A stretch of 64,000 nucleotides of DNA from CADCTB01 sp964479465 (GTDB lineage: Bacteria > Actinomycetota > Acidimicrobiia > Acidimicrobiales > AC-14): positions 1-64,000 of the forward strand of contig CAYZMG010000001.1 of the NCBI GenBank assembly GCA_964479465.1, read 5' to 3'. Positions 26,579-35,386 of this stretch are shown here, one piece after another. The translations under genes and the position numbers were made by a program. The notes beneath the pieces were generated by a model. The model searched no databases, had not been told where the DNA came from, and saw nothing but the letters and a program-made list of their open reading frames with translations. Position 1 is the stretch's first letter. Each line of letters starts with the position of its first letter.

Positions 26579-26740
26579 TGCTACCAGCTGGTCCTGCCCG
26601 ACGACGCCGAGGTCGACGTCGAGCGGGCGGTCGCCGAGCAGGAGGCGGCACGAGCGGCACTCGAAGTGGGAGACCACTCCCGGGTTCGACGCTCCCCTCG
26701 CAACGATCCGCCTCTGATATCTCGGCCTGCAATCGCTTGA
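26579..26740 (+). pseudogene. Orphan C-terminal fragment of unknown gene
   Basis: The plus strand reads CYQLVLPDDAEVDVERAVAE and continues with a GC3-rich codon pattern for about 30 codons, then a weaker tail to a TGA at 26738. There is no start codon or upstream domain; it abuts the oppositely oriented sialidase fragment. Likely the 3' end of a lost gene, family not recognised. Confidence 0.35.
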
Positions 26741-26751
26741 GGCCCGCGCTT

Positions 26752-27402
26752 CTAACCGCTTTCCTCCAGCAGCATCCGCTCAATGGCCCGGGCCAGCCAG
26801 GCCTCGTAGCGATCGGGCGGCCACCCACGTTCGGTCAGGAACATGACGGCGACCGCCGGACTGCAGAGCACCCAAAGCGTGTCGCGCGCCTCCTCGGGCG
26901 GCACGGCAAGACCGTGCGCCCGGCCGATCATGGCCGCGACCCCGGCCATACCGTCAAGACGGCTCGCCTCGATCGCCGCCCACAGGCGGGCGGCCTCGGG
27001 GCTGCCGCCGGCCGCGCTCCGAACGGCCTCGATGAGCGGCGCGACCCGTGCCGCGATCCCGGTGATCTGGTGGGCGAAAAGACGTACCCGCTCGCGCTGG
27101 TCCGGGCGAGAGGCGATGTCCTTGGCCTCATCCCTCTCACCGAGGGCCACGGGCTCGTCGTCGCCGGCGACGGCGACATCGACGGCGACCTTCAAGATCT
27201 CCACCTTGGAGCCGAACGTGGCGTACACCGTCTGCACGGCCACGTTGGCCTCGGCGGCGATCGACTCCATCGTCGTGGCGCCGTACCCCCGCTCGACGAA
27301 GAGCCGGTGGGCGGCGTCGATGATCGACGCTCGGGTGGCCCGGGCCTGTTCCTCGCGCTTGGCCGACCGGTACGCCCGCTTCTCCTTGACAGGCTCCGAC
27401 AT
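26752..27402 (-). CDS. TetR-family transcriptional regulator
   Basis: 216 residues from ATG 27402. The N-terminal helix-turn-helix is typical (IIDAAHRLFVERGYGATTME, SIAAEANVAVQTVYATFGSK). The C-terminal domain, residues 70-210, would bind a hydrophobic ligand. An upstream in-frame extension exists but would run through the operator, so 27402 is preferred. It is divergent from the small gene at 27458 with an inverted-repeat operator between them, consistent with repression of both. Confidence 0.92.
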   Translation of the reverse strand: MSEPVKEKRAYRSAKREEQARATRASIIDAAHRLFVERGYGATTMESIAAEANVAVQTVYATFGSKVEILKVAVDVAVAGDDEPVALGERDEAKDIASRPDQRERVRLFAHQITGIAARVAPLIEAVRSAAGGSPEAARLWAAIEASRLDGMAGVAAMIGRAHGLAVPPEEARDTLWVLCSPAVAVMFLTERGWPPDRYEAWLARAIERMLLEESG

Positions 27403-27405
27403 ATG

Positions 27406-27444
27406 GATAGAGTAACCCTCAATTGGATAGAGAGATACTCTATC
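27406..27444. promoter_or_regulatory. TetR operator with inverted repeats
   Basis: GATAGAG (27426-27432) and CTCTATC (27438-27444) form a perfect inverted repeat around a 5-base centre. A third half-site GATAGAGTA (27406-27414) is the exact complement of TACTCTATC (27436-27444). The AT-rich block lies between the two divergent start codons, where it would occlude both promoters. Confidence 0.75.
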
Positions 27445-27457
27445 GAATGGAGGGCAC

Positions 27458-27748
27458 ATGACGTACGCAGTGATCGAAGACATCAGCGGCGGCGACTGGG
27501 ACACCTACAGCCGGATCACCGAGGAGATCGGCGCGGACACGATCGCCGGCCTCGTGCTTCTCGCCTCCGGTGTCGGTGACGCCGGCGTGCGCGTGATCTC
27601 GGTGTGGTCGTCGGAGGACGACTACCAGGCGTTCGTCACCGAGCGGCTCAGCCCGGCGGCGCAGCGGGCGACGGGGACGGCGGCGAACGGCAGCCGGTCG
27701 GTGACGAAGGCGATCGACGTCCGTCACCTGGTCCGGGGCCGGGGGTGA
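27458..27748 (+). CDS. Small hypothetical protein, probable alpha-beta barrel
   Basis: 96 residues with GGAGG 5 bases before ATG. The pattern MTYAVIEDISGGDWDTY to VRVISVWSSEDDYQAFV, with strands around a helix and a SVWSSEDDYQAF segment, resembles dimeric alpha-beta barrel (antibiotic monooxygenase-like) proteins. No catalytic residues can be assigned. It is the likely target of the divergent TetR repressor. Confidence 0.75.
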   Translation: MTYAVIEDISGGDWDTYSRITEEIGADTIAGLVLLASGVGDAGVRVISVWSSEDDYQAFVTERLSPAAQRATGTAANGSRSVTKAIDVRHLVRGRG

Positions 27749-27762
27749 CGCAGTGGCGCGTC

Positions 27763-28233
27763 CTACGGGAGGGGTGACGGGGCGGGTACGCGCCCGGCGA
27801 GCAGCGCCACCACGACCTCCAGGGCCTGCGGCACGGCAGCCAGCGCCGGCCCCGAGAGCGGGGCGCCGGCATCGAAGCCGCCGGCGCCCACACCGACGAC
27901 ATACGCCGGCGGTGTTCGGCCGAAGGCCACGCCGGCCATGTGGCACAGGGCGGCCGGCGTGAGGTCGTGGCTGAACGGCCCGGACACGCCGGACTCCGTC
28001 GCCCCGACCGGTCCCCAATTCACCTCTCCGGCGGCGGCGCCCACGCGGGCGTCGGCGATCACCACCACTGATGCCTCGGACACCTCCGCGGCCAACTCGG
28101 GGGTGAGCTGCGTGACGCTCCGCACCACGGCGCCGGCGGCGCGGGGGTCCTGCTCGACGCGGGCGGCAACGGCCGGCCCGACGCCGTCGTCGCCCCGGGC
28201 CGGGTTGCCCACCCCGATGACCAGCGGGCTCAG
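27763..28233 (-). CDS. [NiFe] hydrogenase maturation protease
   Basis: About 156 residues. The N-terminus LVIGVGNPARGDDGVGPAVA is the signature of HyaD/HybD-type endopeptidases, whose early acidic residues bind the nickel of the precursor, and GPFSHDLTPAALCHM carries the conserved histidine. It removes the C-terminal peptide of HoxH after nickel insertion. No ATG, GTG or TTG lies at a suitable position: the most economical start is CTG at 28233, overlapping the hoxH stop as CTGA, parallel to the GTGA overlaps elsewhere in the operon. It is the last gene of the hox cluster. Confidence 0.87.
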   Translation of the reverse strand: MSPLVIGVGNPARGDDGVGPAVAARVEQDPRAAGAVVRSVTQLTPELAAEVSEASVVVIADARVGAAAGEVNWGPVGATESGVSGPFSHDLTPAALCHMAGVAFGRTPPAYVVGVGAGGFDAGAPLSGPALAAVPQALEVVVALLAGRVPAPSPLP

Positions 28234-29654
28234 GATCGGGCCACGCTCTCGAGCAACATGCCCTCCGCGTCGCGCAGCTCCACCTCCAGGGGCATCTGGC
28301 CGATGGCGTGGGTGGAGCAGCTCAGGCACGGGTCGAAGCAGCGGATGGCGGCCTCGACCCGGTTGAGCATCCCCTCGCTCAGGTTGCCGGCGTCGACGTA
28401 GCGGGTCGCGGCCTGGGCGACGGCCATGTTCATGGCCTCGCTGTTGTGCCCGGTGGCGATGACGAGGTTGACCCACGTCACCAGCCCCTGGTCGTCGACC
28501 CGGTAGTGGTGCATCAGCGTTCCTCGGGGCGCCTCGGACACACCCACTCCCTCATTGCCGTTGACCTCGGCCAGTGACTGGACCCGCCGGTCGAGGATGT
28601 CGGGCTGGCGCAGCAGCTCGGCGATCACGGTGACGGCGTGGAGGATCTCGATGAGGCGGGCCTCGTGGTAGTGGAACGAGCCCTGCGGCGTGCGGCCCAC
28701 GCGCTCGCGGAACTCGCCGAGCTGCTCGTCAGCCTCGGGGCTGCCGAGCTGGTCGACGACGTTGAGCCGGGCCAGCGGGCCGACCCGGTAGGTGCCCCCC
28801 GGGTGGCCGAGTGCCTTCCAGTACGTCGACTTGAGGAACGTGTCGTCGTGGGCGACCTCGCCCAGGTAGTCCCAGTACGGCTTCGGGTCGATCTGGTCGG
28901 CCAGCAGCTCCCCGCCGGCGTCGACCACCCGCAGGTCGCCGTCCGAATAGGCGGCGTCGCCGGTCTCATGGACGAGGCCCATGGAGAGCATGGGTGCGGT
29001 GCCGAAGGCCTCCGCCTCATCCGCGAAGCCGGCCAGGCGGGTGCGGTACCACTCCAGGCCACGGCGCACGGCGCTGAGAGCCTCCGGGATCGCGGCCAGG
29101 ATGCCGTCGCGCTGGGCGGCGTCGAGCGGCCGGCTCACCCCGCCGGGGACGACCCAACCCGGGTGGATCCGCTTCCCGCCCAGGATCTCGATGATGGTCT
29201 GCCCGAAGCGGCGGAGAGCGATGCCGTCGCGCGCCAGCTGCGGCGCCTGAGCCGCCACGCCGAACAGGTTGCGTGTGGCCACCTCTCCGTCGAAGCCGAA
29301 CAGCAGGTCGGGCGACGAGAGATGGAAGAACGAAAGGGCGTGGGACTGGACGACCTGGGCCAGGTTGATGACCCGCCGCAGGTCGACGGCCACCGGCGGC
29401 GGCGACACGGCCATGATCTCGTCGCACGCCTTGGACGAGGCGACGATGTGGCTCACCGGGCAGATCCCGCAGATGCGGGCCATGATCGCCGGCATCTCGT
29501 GCATGGGCCGCCCCACGCAGATGCGCTCGAACCCCCGGAACTGGGTGACGTGGAAGCGGGCGCCGGCCACCTGGCCGGCGCCGTCAAGGGAGATGGTGAT
29601 CTTCGAGTGACCCTCGATGCGGGTCACCGGGTCGATGACGATCTGGTCGTGCAT
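28230..29654 (-). CDS. hoxH: NAD-reducing [NiFe] hydrogenase large subunit HoxH
   Basis: 474 residues. It carries the catalytic Ni-Fe site: N-terminal CxxC at Cys62/Cys65 in RICGICPVSH and C-terminal CxxC at Cys443/Cys446 in DPCLSCSTH. The precursor extends 25 residues beyond His449, the expected cut site of the maturation protease encoded next. The N-terminal VIDPVTRIEGHSKI motif is typical of group 3 large subunits. It splits or forms H2 in the cytoplasm together with HoxY. The ATG overlaps the hoxY stop (TGATG). Confidence 0.95.
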   Translation of the reverse strand: MHDQIVIDPVTRIEGHSKITISLDGAGQVAGARFHVTQFRGFERICVGRPMHEMPAIMARICGICPVSHIVASSKACDEIMAVSPPPVAVDLRRVINLAQVVQSHALSFFHLSSPDLLFGFDGEVATRNLFGVAAQAPQLARDGIALRRFGQTIIEILGGKRIHPGWVVPGGVSRPLDAAQRDGILAAIPEALSAVRRGLEWYRTRLAGFADEAEAFGTAPMLSMGLVHETGDAAYSDGDLRVVDAGGELLADQIDPKPYWDYLGEVAHDDTFLKSTYWKALGHPGGTYRVGPLARLNVVDQLGSPEADEQLGEFRERVGRTPQGSFHYHEARLIEILHAVTVIAELLRQPDILDRRVQSLAEVNGNEGVGVSEAPRGTLMHHYRVDDQGLVTWVNLVIATGHNSEAMNMAVAQAATRYVDAGNLSEGMLNRVEAAIRCFDPCLSCSTHAIGQMPLEVELRDAEGMLLESVARS

Positions 29655-30181
29655 CAACCGAACCGCAGCGGGCGCTCGGGCGGCGAGGCGATACCCAGCA
29701 GACGCCGCAGGGTCTCGTGGATCACGTCGGCCGACGGCGGGCAGCCGGGGAGGAAGACGTCGACGGGCACCGCCCTGTGGATGCCGACGGACATCGGCAG
29801 GAGCGTGGGGACGACCTTGGACGGGATGCCGGGGTTGAGGTCGACGTTCTCGACGTAGGCCCGTTCCAGCAGCGGCTGCGGACCGATCGGATTGCGCAGC
29901 GAAGGGACGTTGGCCGTCACCGCGCAGTCGCCGAAGGAGACGAGCGTCTTCGTCCTCGCCCGCACCCTCTTGATCTTCTCCAGGTCGTCGGTGGTGGACA
30001 CCGCGCCTTCGACAAGGCACACGTCGACTCCTTCCGGGTACTCCTTGACGTCGACGAGCGGGCTGTACACCAGGTCGGCGTGCTCGGCGATCTCGAGCAG
30101 GCGCTCGTCCATGTCCAGAAAGCTCATGTGGCACCCCGAGCAGCCGTCGAGCCACACGGTGGCGAAGCGGGGCCGGGTCAC
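29654..30181 (-). CDS. hoxY: NAD-reducing hydrogenase small subunit HoxY
   Basis: 175 residues from GTG 30181 (GTGA overlap with hoxU). The proximal 4Fe-4S cluster ligands are visible: DGCSGCHMSFLD (Cys14, Cys17), SFGDCAVTANVPS and FLPGCPPSAD. The short length, without a signal peptide or C-terminal cluster domain, is normal for group 3d enzymes. It passes electrons between HoxH and the diaphorase HoxFU. Confidence 0.94.
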   Translation of the reverse strand: MTRPRFATVWLDGCSGCHMSFLDMDERLLEIAEHADLVYSPLVDVKEYPEGVDVCLVEGAVSTTDDLEKIKRVRARTKTLVSFGDCAVTANVPSLRNPIGPQPLLERAYVENVDLNPGIPSKVVPTLLPMSVGIHRAVPVDVFLPGCPPSADVIHETLRRLLGIASPPERPLRFG

Positions 30182-30888
30182 CGGCGGCCGTGCCCGTCGG
30201 TGTGGAGGTAGGGCAGCAAGGGCCGGCGGTGCTTGGCCCCCTCCGCCACGGCCCGGCCCTTCTCGAACAGCGCCCCGGTGGGGCAGACCTGCACGCACTT
30301 GCCGCAGCTGGTGCACGTCGACGACTCGCCCCACGGCGTGCCCAGGTCGGTGGCGACCCGGGCCTCCAACCCCCGGCCCATGACGTCCCAGGTGTGCGCC
30401 CCCTCGATCTCGTCGCAGACCCGCACGCAGCGCGTGCACATGTTGCAGCGGTTGTGATCGATGGCGAACAGCGCGTGGGTGGCGTCGACGTCGAGCTTCG
30501 GGTTGATCGCCGGCAGGTCGAAGTGGGTCACCCCGAGCTCGACGGCGAGGTCCTGGAGCTCGCACTGGCGGTTGGCCACGCAGATGGAGCAGATGTGGTT
30601 GCGCTCCAGAAAGAGCATCTCGATGATCGTCGCCCGCCACTGGGCCAGCCGCTCATTGTTGGCCATAACGACCATCCCCTCCTCGACCGGCGTCATGCAC
30701 GCCAGGCGGGGTTTGGCCGAGCCGGCGACATCGACGAGGCACAGGCGGCACGCCCCCACGTCGGAGAGGCCGTCGAGGTGGCAGAGCGTGGGAATGGGCA
30801 CGCCATTGTCGCGGGCCACCGTGAGGATGCTCTCGCCGGCAGAGCCGGCGACCTCCTGCCCGTCGATGGTCAGGGTGTGAACGCTCAC
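30178..30888 (-). CDS. hoxU: Hydrogenase diaphorase subunit HoxU
   Basis: 236 residues from GTG 30888. A 2Fe-2S ferredoxin-like domain comes first (PTLCHLDGLSDVGACRLC and RLACMTPVEEG), then an iron-sulfur-binding segment (HICSICVANRQCELQ) as in NuoG. Two 4Fe-4S motifs follow, CNMCTRCVRVC and CTSCGKCVQVCPTGAL. It relays electrons between HoxF and HoxY. It overlaps the hoxF stop by the GTGA pattern. Confidence 0.94.
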   Translation of the reverse strand: MSVHTLTIDGQEVAGSAGESILTVARDNGVPIPTLCHLDGLSDVGACRLCLVDVAGSAKPRLACMTPVEEGMVVMANNERLAQWRATIIEMLFLERNHICSICVANRQCELQDLAVELGVTHFDLPAINPKLDVDATHALFAIDHNRCNMCTRCVRVCDEIEGAHTWDVMGRGLEARVATDLGTPWGESSTCTSCGKCVQVCPTGALFEKGRAVAEGAKHRRPLLPYLHTDGHGRR

Positions 30889-32486
30889 GTGAGGCGCTCC
30901 TGTGCTGCGTTGGCGAACGTGCACGCGCCAGAGGGGCAGGTGCGCTGTTCGATGTGGGCGAGGTACTCCGAGCGGAAGTAGCGCAAGGTGGAAAAGACCG
31001 GGTTGGGGGCGCTCTGGCCCAGCCCGCAGAGGCTGGTGGCGGCCATCATCGACGACAGGCGCTCCAGTTGGTCGAGCTCGGCGATCATGGCCGTTCCGTC
31101 GGTGATTGTTGAGAGGAGCATCCACGCCTGCGTGGTGCCGACCCGGCACGGGACGCACTTGCCGCAGGACTCCTCCCGGCAGAAGTCCATGTAGTAGCGG
31201 GCGACGTCGACCATGCATGCGGTGTCGTCCATGACGATCATCCCGCCCGACCCCATGATCGACCCCACGCCGGCCAGCGACTCGTAATCGAGCGGCATAT
31301 CCAGGTAGTCGGCCGGGATGCAGCCGCCCGAGGGGCCGCCGGTCTGGACGGCCTTGAACGGCCGGTCTTCGACGATGCCGCCGCCGATGTCGAAGACGAT
31401 TTCCCGCAGCGTGATCCCCATGGGCACCTCGATGATGCCGGTGTTGCGGACCCGTCCGGCCAGGGCGAAGACCTTGGTGCCCTTCGACGTGGCCGTCCCG
31501 ATGCCGGCGTACCAGTCGCCGCCCCGGCGGACGATGGCCGGCACCGCGGCCAGCGTCTCCACGTTGTTGATCAGCGTCGGTGCGCCCCACAGGCCCGACG
31601 TCGCCGGGTAGGGCGGGCGCGGGACCGGCGTGCCCCGGCCGCCCTGCAGCGAGGAGATCAGCGCCGTCTCCTCCCCGCAGACGAAGGCGCCGGCTCCCAC
31701 CCGGACGTCGATCGTGAACGAGAAGTTCTCATCGGCGATGCCCTCGCCCAGCCAGCCGGTTCGTTCCGCCTGCTTGATGGCCGTCTTCAACCGGGAGAGG
31801 GCGAGCGGGTACTCGGCCCGGCAGTAGACGACGCCATGCGTGGCACCGACTGCGTACCCGGCGAGGGCCATGCCCTCGAGGACCCGGTGCGGGTCCGACT
31901 CCAGCACCGAGCGGTCCATGAAGGCGCCGGGGTCGCCCTCGTCGGCGTTGCACACGACGTAACGCAGAGGGGCGTTGGACTTGGCAACGGTCTGCCACTT
32001 GAGCCCGGTCGGGTAGCCGGCGCCGCCGCGGCCCCGCAGGCCGGAGGCGACCACCTCGGCCAGGACCTCGCCCGGGGTCATCTCCTGCAACGCCGTGGCC
32101 AGGGCGGTGTAACCCCCGGCGGCCACGTAGTCCTCGATCGACTCCGGATCGATCCGCCCGAGATTCTCGGTGACGATGCGCACCTGACGGACGAAGAACG
32201 GGTCGTTCTCCAGCCTGGGTTCGGCGGGGTCAGCGGTCTCTAGTAACTCGACCAGCCCGGAAAGGTCCTCGGGCGCGACGTTGCGGTACAGCGCTCCGGT
32301 CTCAGGCACCGACACCAGGGGCCCGGCCGAGCACAGGCCCAGGCAGCCGACTCGCTTGACGGCCACATCGGCGACGCCGGCGACCTGGAGGGCGTCGATG
32401 AGGCCGGTGTGCACCTCACTGGAACGGCCCGCCAGGCAGCTGGCCGCCTCACACACTGCGGCGGTGACCCGCGCCGGCTCGCTCAC
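30885..32486 (-). CDS. hoxF: Hydrogenase diaphorase subunit HoxF (NAD/FMN-binding)
   Basis: 533 residues from GTG 32486. An N-terminal thioredoxin-like 2Fe-2S domain is marked by VCEAASC and GCLGLCSAGP. The NuoF-like core has the FMN/NAD glycine-rich loop GLRGRGGAGYPTGLKW, CNADEGDPGAFMDRS and GAGAFVCGEETAL. The 4Fe-4S ligands are ESCGKCVPCRVG and a later CGLG. It oxidises or reduces NAD(H). The C-terminal TCPSGACTFANA tail is short. Confidence 0.95.
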   Translation of the reverse strand: MSEPARVTAAVCEAASCLAGRSSEVHTGLIDALQVAGVADVAVKRVGCLGLCSAGPLVSVPETGALYRNVAPEDLSGLVELLETADPAEPRLENDPFFVRQVRIVTENLGRIDPESIEDYVAAGGYTALATALQEMTPGEVLAEVVASGLRGRGGAGYPTGLKWQTVAKSNAPLRYVVCNADEGDPGAFMDRSVLESDPHRVLEGMALAGYAVGATHGVVYCRAEYPLALSRLKTAIKQAERTGWLGEGIADENFSFTIDVRVGAGAFVCGEETALISSLQGGRGTPVPRPPYPATSGLWGAPTLINNVETLAAVPAIVRRGGDWYAGIGTATSKGTKVFALAGRVRNTGIIEVPMGITLREIVFDIGGGIVEDRPFKAVQTGGPSGGCIPADYLDMPLDYESLAGVGSIMGSGGMIVMDDTACMVDVARYYMDFCREESCGKCVPCRVGTTQAWMLLSTITDGTAMIAELDQLERLSSMMAATSLCGLGQSAPNPVFSTLRYFRSEYLAHIEQRTCPSGACTFANAAQERLT

Positions 32487-33037
32487 GATGCTCCGTTCGC
32501 CAAGGTCTCGTGCAGGCCTGCCACCACGCCGGCGGGGGTGACTCGTCCGGAGGTCTCCCCGTCGACAACCACCAGGGGTGAGAGTGAGCAGGAGCCCACG
32601 CAGCGGACGGTCAGCACGGACAGGCTGCGATCCGCAGTGGTCTCCCCGGCCGAGACCTCGAACTCCGCCTTGACGGCGGCCAGGAGGCCGGCGGCGCCGT
32701 CGATGTGGCAGACCGTCCCGGTGCAGACGACGCAGGTGTGCTCGCCGGCCGGCTTGAGGGTGAAGTACGAGTAGAAGGTGGCCACGCCGAAGACCGTCGA
32801 CGGCGGGACCCGCAGCGACGCGCCGACATAGGCCAGGGCGTCGCGGTCGAGATACCCGAATGCATCCTGGACCGCGTGGAGGACCTCGATGAGCCCGTCG
32901 GGCCTGCCGCCCAGGCGGCGTATCCGGGAGTCGACGGCACGCCAGCGCGGGTCATCCGACGGGGGTGAGGGCTGCACCGCACGGGCCGGCGAGCGTCGGC
33001 CCTCCGTGCTCGCCGCGGCGTCCCTCGCGGCCTGCAT
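32483..33037 (-). CDS. hoxE: Hydrogenase subunit HoxE (NuoE-like)
   Basis: 184 residues from ATG 33037. A thioredoxin-like 2Fe-2S protein with ligands in CTGTVCHIDGA and VRCVGSCSLSP, and the helical N-terminal domain (IEVLHAVQDAFGYLDRDALA) of the NuoE family. HoxE is an accessory part of group 3d hydrogenases that may connect the diaphorase to ferredoxin or membranes. It is the first hox gene in the cluster, 36 bases after the CcmF-like gene, and overlaps hoxF by the GTGA pattern. Confidence 0.93.
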   Translation of the reverse strand: MQAARDAAASTEGRRSPARAVQPSPPSDDPRWRAVDSRIRRLGGRPDGLIEVLHAVQDAFGYLDRDALAYVGASLRVPPSTVFGVATFYSYFTLKPAGEHTCVVCTGTVCHIDGAAGLLAAVKAEFEVSAGETTADRSLSVLTVRCVGSCSLSPLVVVDGETSGRVTPAGVVAGLHETLANGAS

Positions 33038-33073
33038 CGGGCCACGGTAGCGCCGGTCTTCGGTGCGGGGCGA

Positions 33074-34939
33074 TCAGGGCGACGTGGGAACCGGGCGGCG
33101 CATCGCGGCCGGTGCCTCTGGCGTGGCGATGTCCGCTGGCGCCGGCGTCGGCCTCAGAGAACTCCACGCCAGGCCGGCGACGAGCAGCAGGCCGCCCCAC
33201 CACACGAGCTGCATCAGTGGCACCACGGCGATCTCGACGATCACCGCCTCGCCACCGTCGCCCACCGCTCGGAGCGCGACCTGAACGTCCTGGAGCGGCG
33301 TCGACCGCAAGGCGGCCACGGACACCCGCTGGCCCCTGTCCGATACCAATGCCACCGGGCGGAGGGTGGCGAGGGCGTCGCCACCCCGCCGCAACGACAG
33401 CACGGCGCGGGCCGCCCGCCCGCCGTCGGGCGCCTCTGCCGGCTCCACGGCGTCGAGTCGGAGGGTGAAGTCCCGAATCGTGACTTCCTCGCCGGCGGCC
33501 AGTGGCGCGGTCATCTGCGTGCCCGTCGTCGTACCGGCCACGCCGGCCAGCAGCACGGCGACACCAAGGTGGGCGAGAGGCCAGCGGGCCCGGGGCCGGC
33601 GCCGCCACTCGGCCAGGGTGAGGGCGGCAGCAGCCGTGGCCAGGCCGACCATCAGCACGGCGAGCGGCCGGCGTTCGGCAAACCAGACGCCGGCAACGCC
33701 GGCGGCGACTAGACCGGCCAGCGCCGGCCGCAGCCCCGGGTGTCCGGGCGAGCGCAGAAGCGGCGGCCCCACGCCGAGCAGCGCCAGCAAGACCACGCCC
33801 AGCGGGGCGGCGACCAGGGCGAAGTAGCGGCCGGTGACGATGACCCTGTCGGCCCCGAACCATCCGGCGATGACCGGGTACACCGTCCCGATGCCGATAA
33901 CCCCGGCCAGGGCGACGAGGAGAGCGTTGTTGGCGTCGATCACCGGGTTCCGCCGGCCGGGGCCCGCCGGCCGGCGCCGGATGAGCACGGCGACCGCCGC
34001 CCCGCCGGCGACCACCACGCCGGCTCCCAACACCCAGCCGACGGCCCGGGCCTCGGCGAAGGCGTGGACAGACTCCGAGGCGCCCGAGCGGGTGAGGAAC
34101 GAACCCAGCAGCCCCAGGACGAAGGCGAGGCCGGCCAGGCCAGCGGCGGCCGTCGCCCGGGCGCCATCCCGCCGGCGGGCGGCCACCGCGGCGTGCAGGA
34201 ACGCCACCCCCGCCAGCCATGGCAGCAGGCCGCCGTTCTCCACCGGATCCCACGCCCAGTACCCACCCCAACCGAGTTCGACGTAGGCCCAGTGGGCGCC
34301 GGCCAGCAGGCCGGCGCTGAGCAGCACCAGGCTCACGCGCGCGAAGCGCACCGCCGGGGCCAGCCACGCGGTCTCTGATCGCCGACCGGCCATCCCTAGG
34401 GCGAAGGGCACGAGCAGCCCCACGGCGCCGGCGTAGAGGAGGGGCGGGTGGTAGAGCATCGCCGGGTGCAGCAGCACCGGGTTGAGCCCGCCGCCATCGA
34501 GCGCCGGCACGTCGAGCCGGTCAAACGGCCGGCTGACGAGGACGAGCAGGCCGCAGAACACCACCAGATAGGCGGCCAGCACCGCGGTCACACCGCCGGC
34601 CGGCGCCGGCACCTGCCGGCGTAGGGCCATCCCCGCCACCACGGCCCACACCGCCGCCATCCAGGTCCACAGCAGCAACGACCCGGCCATGCCGCCCCAC
34701 AGCCCGGCGAGCCGGTAGGGCCACGATGTGGCCCGACTTGTGTGGTCGGCCACATAGACCAGAGAGCCATCGACGGAAACCATCGCCACCGCCAGCGCCA
34801 CCAGCGCCATGGTCAGTCCGACCAGCGCAACTGCCAGCGCCCGCCACGCCGCCGGTGCCCGGCCCCGCAGCGACAGCCCCACCGCCGCCACGGAGCCAAC
34901 AAGCGCCACCGCCAACGCCGCCGGCCCGAGGCCGCGCAT
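33074..34939 (-). CDS. ccmF: CcmF-like cytochrome c-type heme lyase
   Basis: 621 residues with about 14-15 membrane helices. The heme-handling tryptophan-rich WWD motif reads WGGYWAWDPVENGGLLPWL. The LDGGGLNPVLLHPAMLYHPP segment and the extracytoplasmic C-terminal beta domain (TGTQMTAPLAAGEEVTIRDF) are typical of CcmF. It would ligate heme to apocytochromes c. No other ccm genes are nearby. Its position directly before hoxE, 36 bases apart and on the same strand, is unusual. Confidence 0.9.
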   Translation of the reverse strand: MRGLGPAALAVALVGSVAAVGLSLRGRAPAAWRALAVALVGLTMALVALAVAMVSVDGSLVYVADHTSRATSWPYRLAGLWGGMAGSLLLWTWMAAVWAVVAGMALRRQVPAPAGGVTAVLAAYLVVFCGLLVLVSRPFDRLDVPALDGGGLNPVLLHPAMLYHPPLLYAGAVGLLVPFALGMAGRRSETAWLAPAVRFARVSLVLLSAGLLAGAHWAYVELGWGGYWAWDPVENGGLLPWLAGVAFLHAAVAARRRDGARATAAAGLAGLAFVLGLLGSFLTRSGASESVHAFAEARAVGWVLGAGVVVAGGAAVAVLIRRRPAGPGRRNPVIDANNALLVALAGVIGIGTVYPVIAGWFGADRVIVTGRYFALVAAPLGVVLLALLGVGPPLLRSPGHPGLRPALAGLVAAGVAGVWFAERRPLAVLMVGLATAAAALTLAEWRRRPRARWPLAHLGVAVLLAGVAGTTTGTQMTAPLAAGEEVTIRDFTLRLDAVEPAEAPDGGRAARAVLSLRRGGDALATLRPVALVSDRGQRVSVAALRSTPLQDVQVALRAVGDGGEAVIVEIAVVPLMQLVWWGGLLLVAGLAWSSLRPTPAPADIATPEAPAAMRRPVPTSP

Positions 34940-34951
34940 TGTTCTACTGAC

Positions 34952-35386
34952 CTACCCGGACCAGCGGTAGACGTTCGTGTCGCGCTGGACGAACCCGAGT
35001 CGGCGGTAGAGCCGGTTCGCCGATTCGCGCGATGGCCGCGACGTCAGGTCCACGGTGCGGGCGCCGGCGGCCGATGCCCGGTTCAGCGCCTCCCGGCACA
35101 GGATCTCGGCCACACCCCGCCCCCGCGCCGCCTCGTCGGTCACCACGTCCTCGATCCACGCTCGGACGCCGGTGGGGATGCGGAACAGCACGAGGGTGAG
35201 GCTGCCCACCAGCCCCATGTCCGGATCGCGCGCCATGAGGAGAACCGTTGCCGGCGCCCGCACCATCTCGGCCAGCTCGGCGCCGCCCGGCGCCGGCGCC
35301 GTCCGCGAGAGTTGAGGCGTGAGCTGGCGGAAGGCGGCCACCAGCTCGGGGGTGACCGAGGTGGCCTCCTCGACGACGATGGGCAC
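34952..35386 (-). CDS. GNAT-family N-acetyltransferase
   Basis: 144 residues from GTG 35386. The acetyl-CoA binding motif A reads VVTDEAARGRGVAEILCREA and motif B is SANRLYRRLGFVQRDTNVYR. Its start shares one base with the stop of the citrate synthase gene, so the two are translationally coupled. The substrate is not identifiable. Confidence 0.9.
   Translation of the reverse strand: MPIVVEEATSVTPELVAAFRQLTPQLSRTAPAPGGAELAEMVRAPATVLLMARDPDMGLVGSLTLVLFRIPTGVRAWIEDVVTDEAARGRGVAEILCREALNRASAAGARTVDLTSRPSRESANRLYRRLGFVQRDTNVYRWSG

Noticed and set aside
27402..27504. N-terminal extension of the TetR protein
   Set aside because: It would translate through the operator and overlap the divergent gene; ATG 27402 begins a standard TetR N-terminus.
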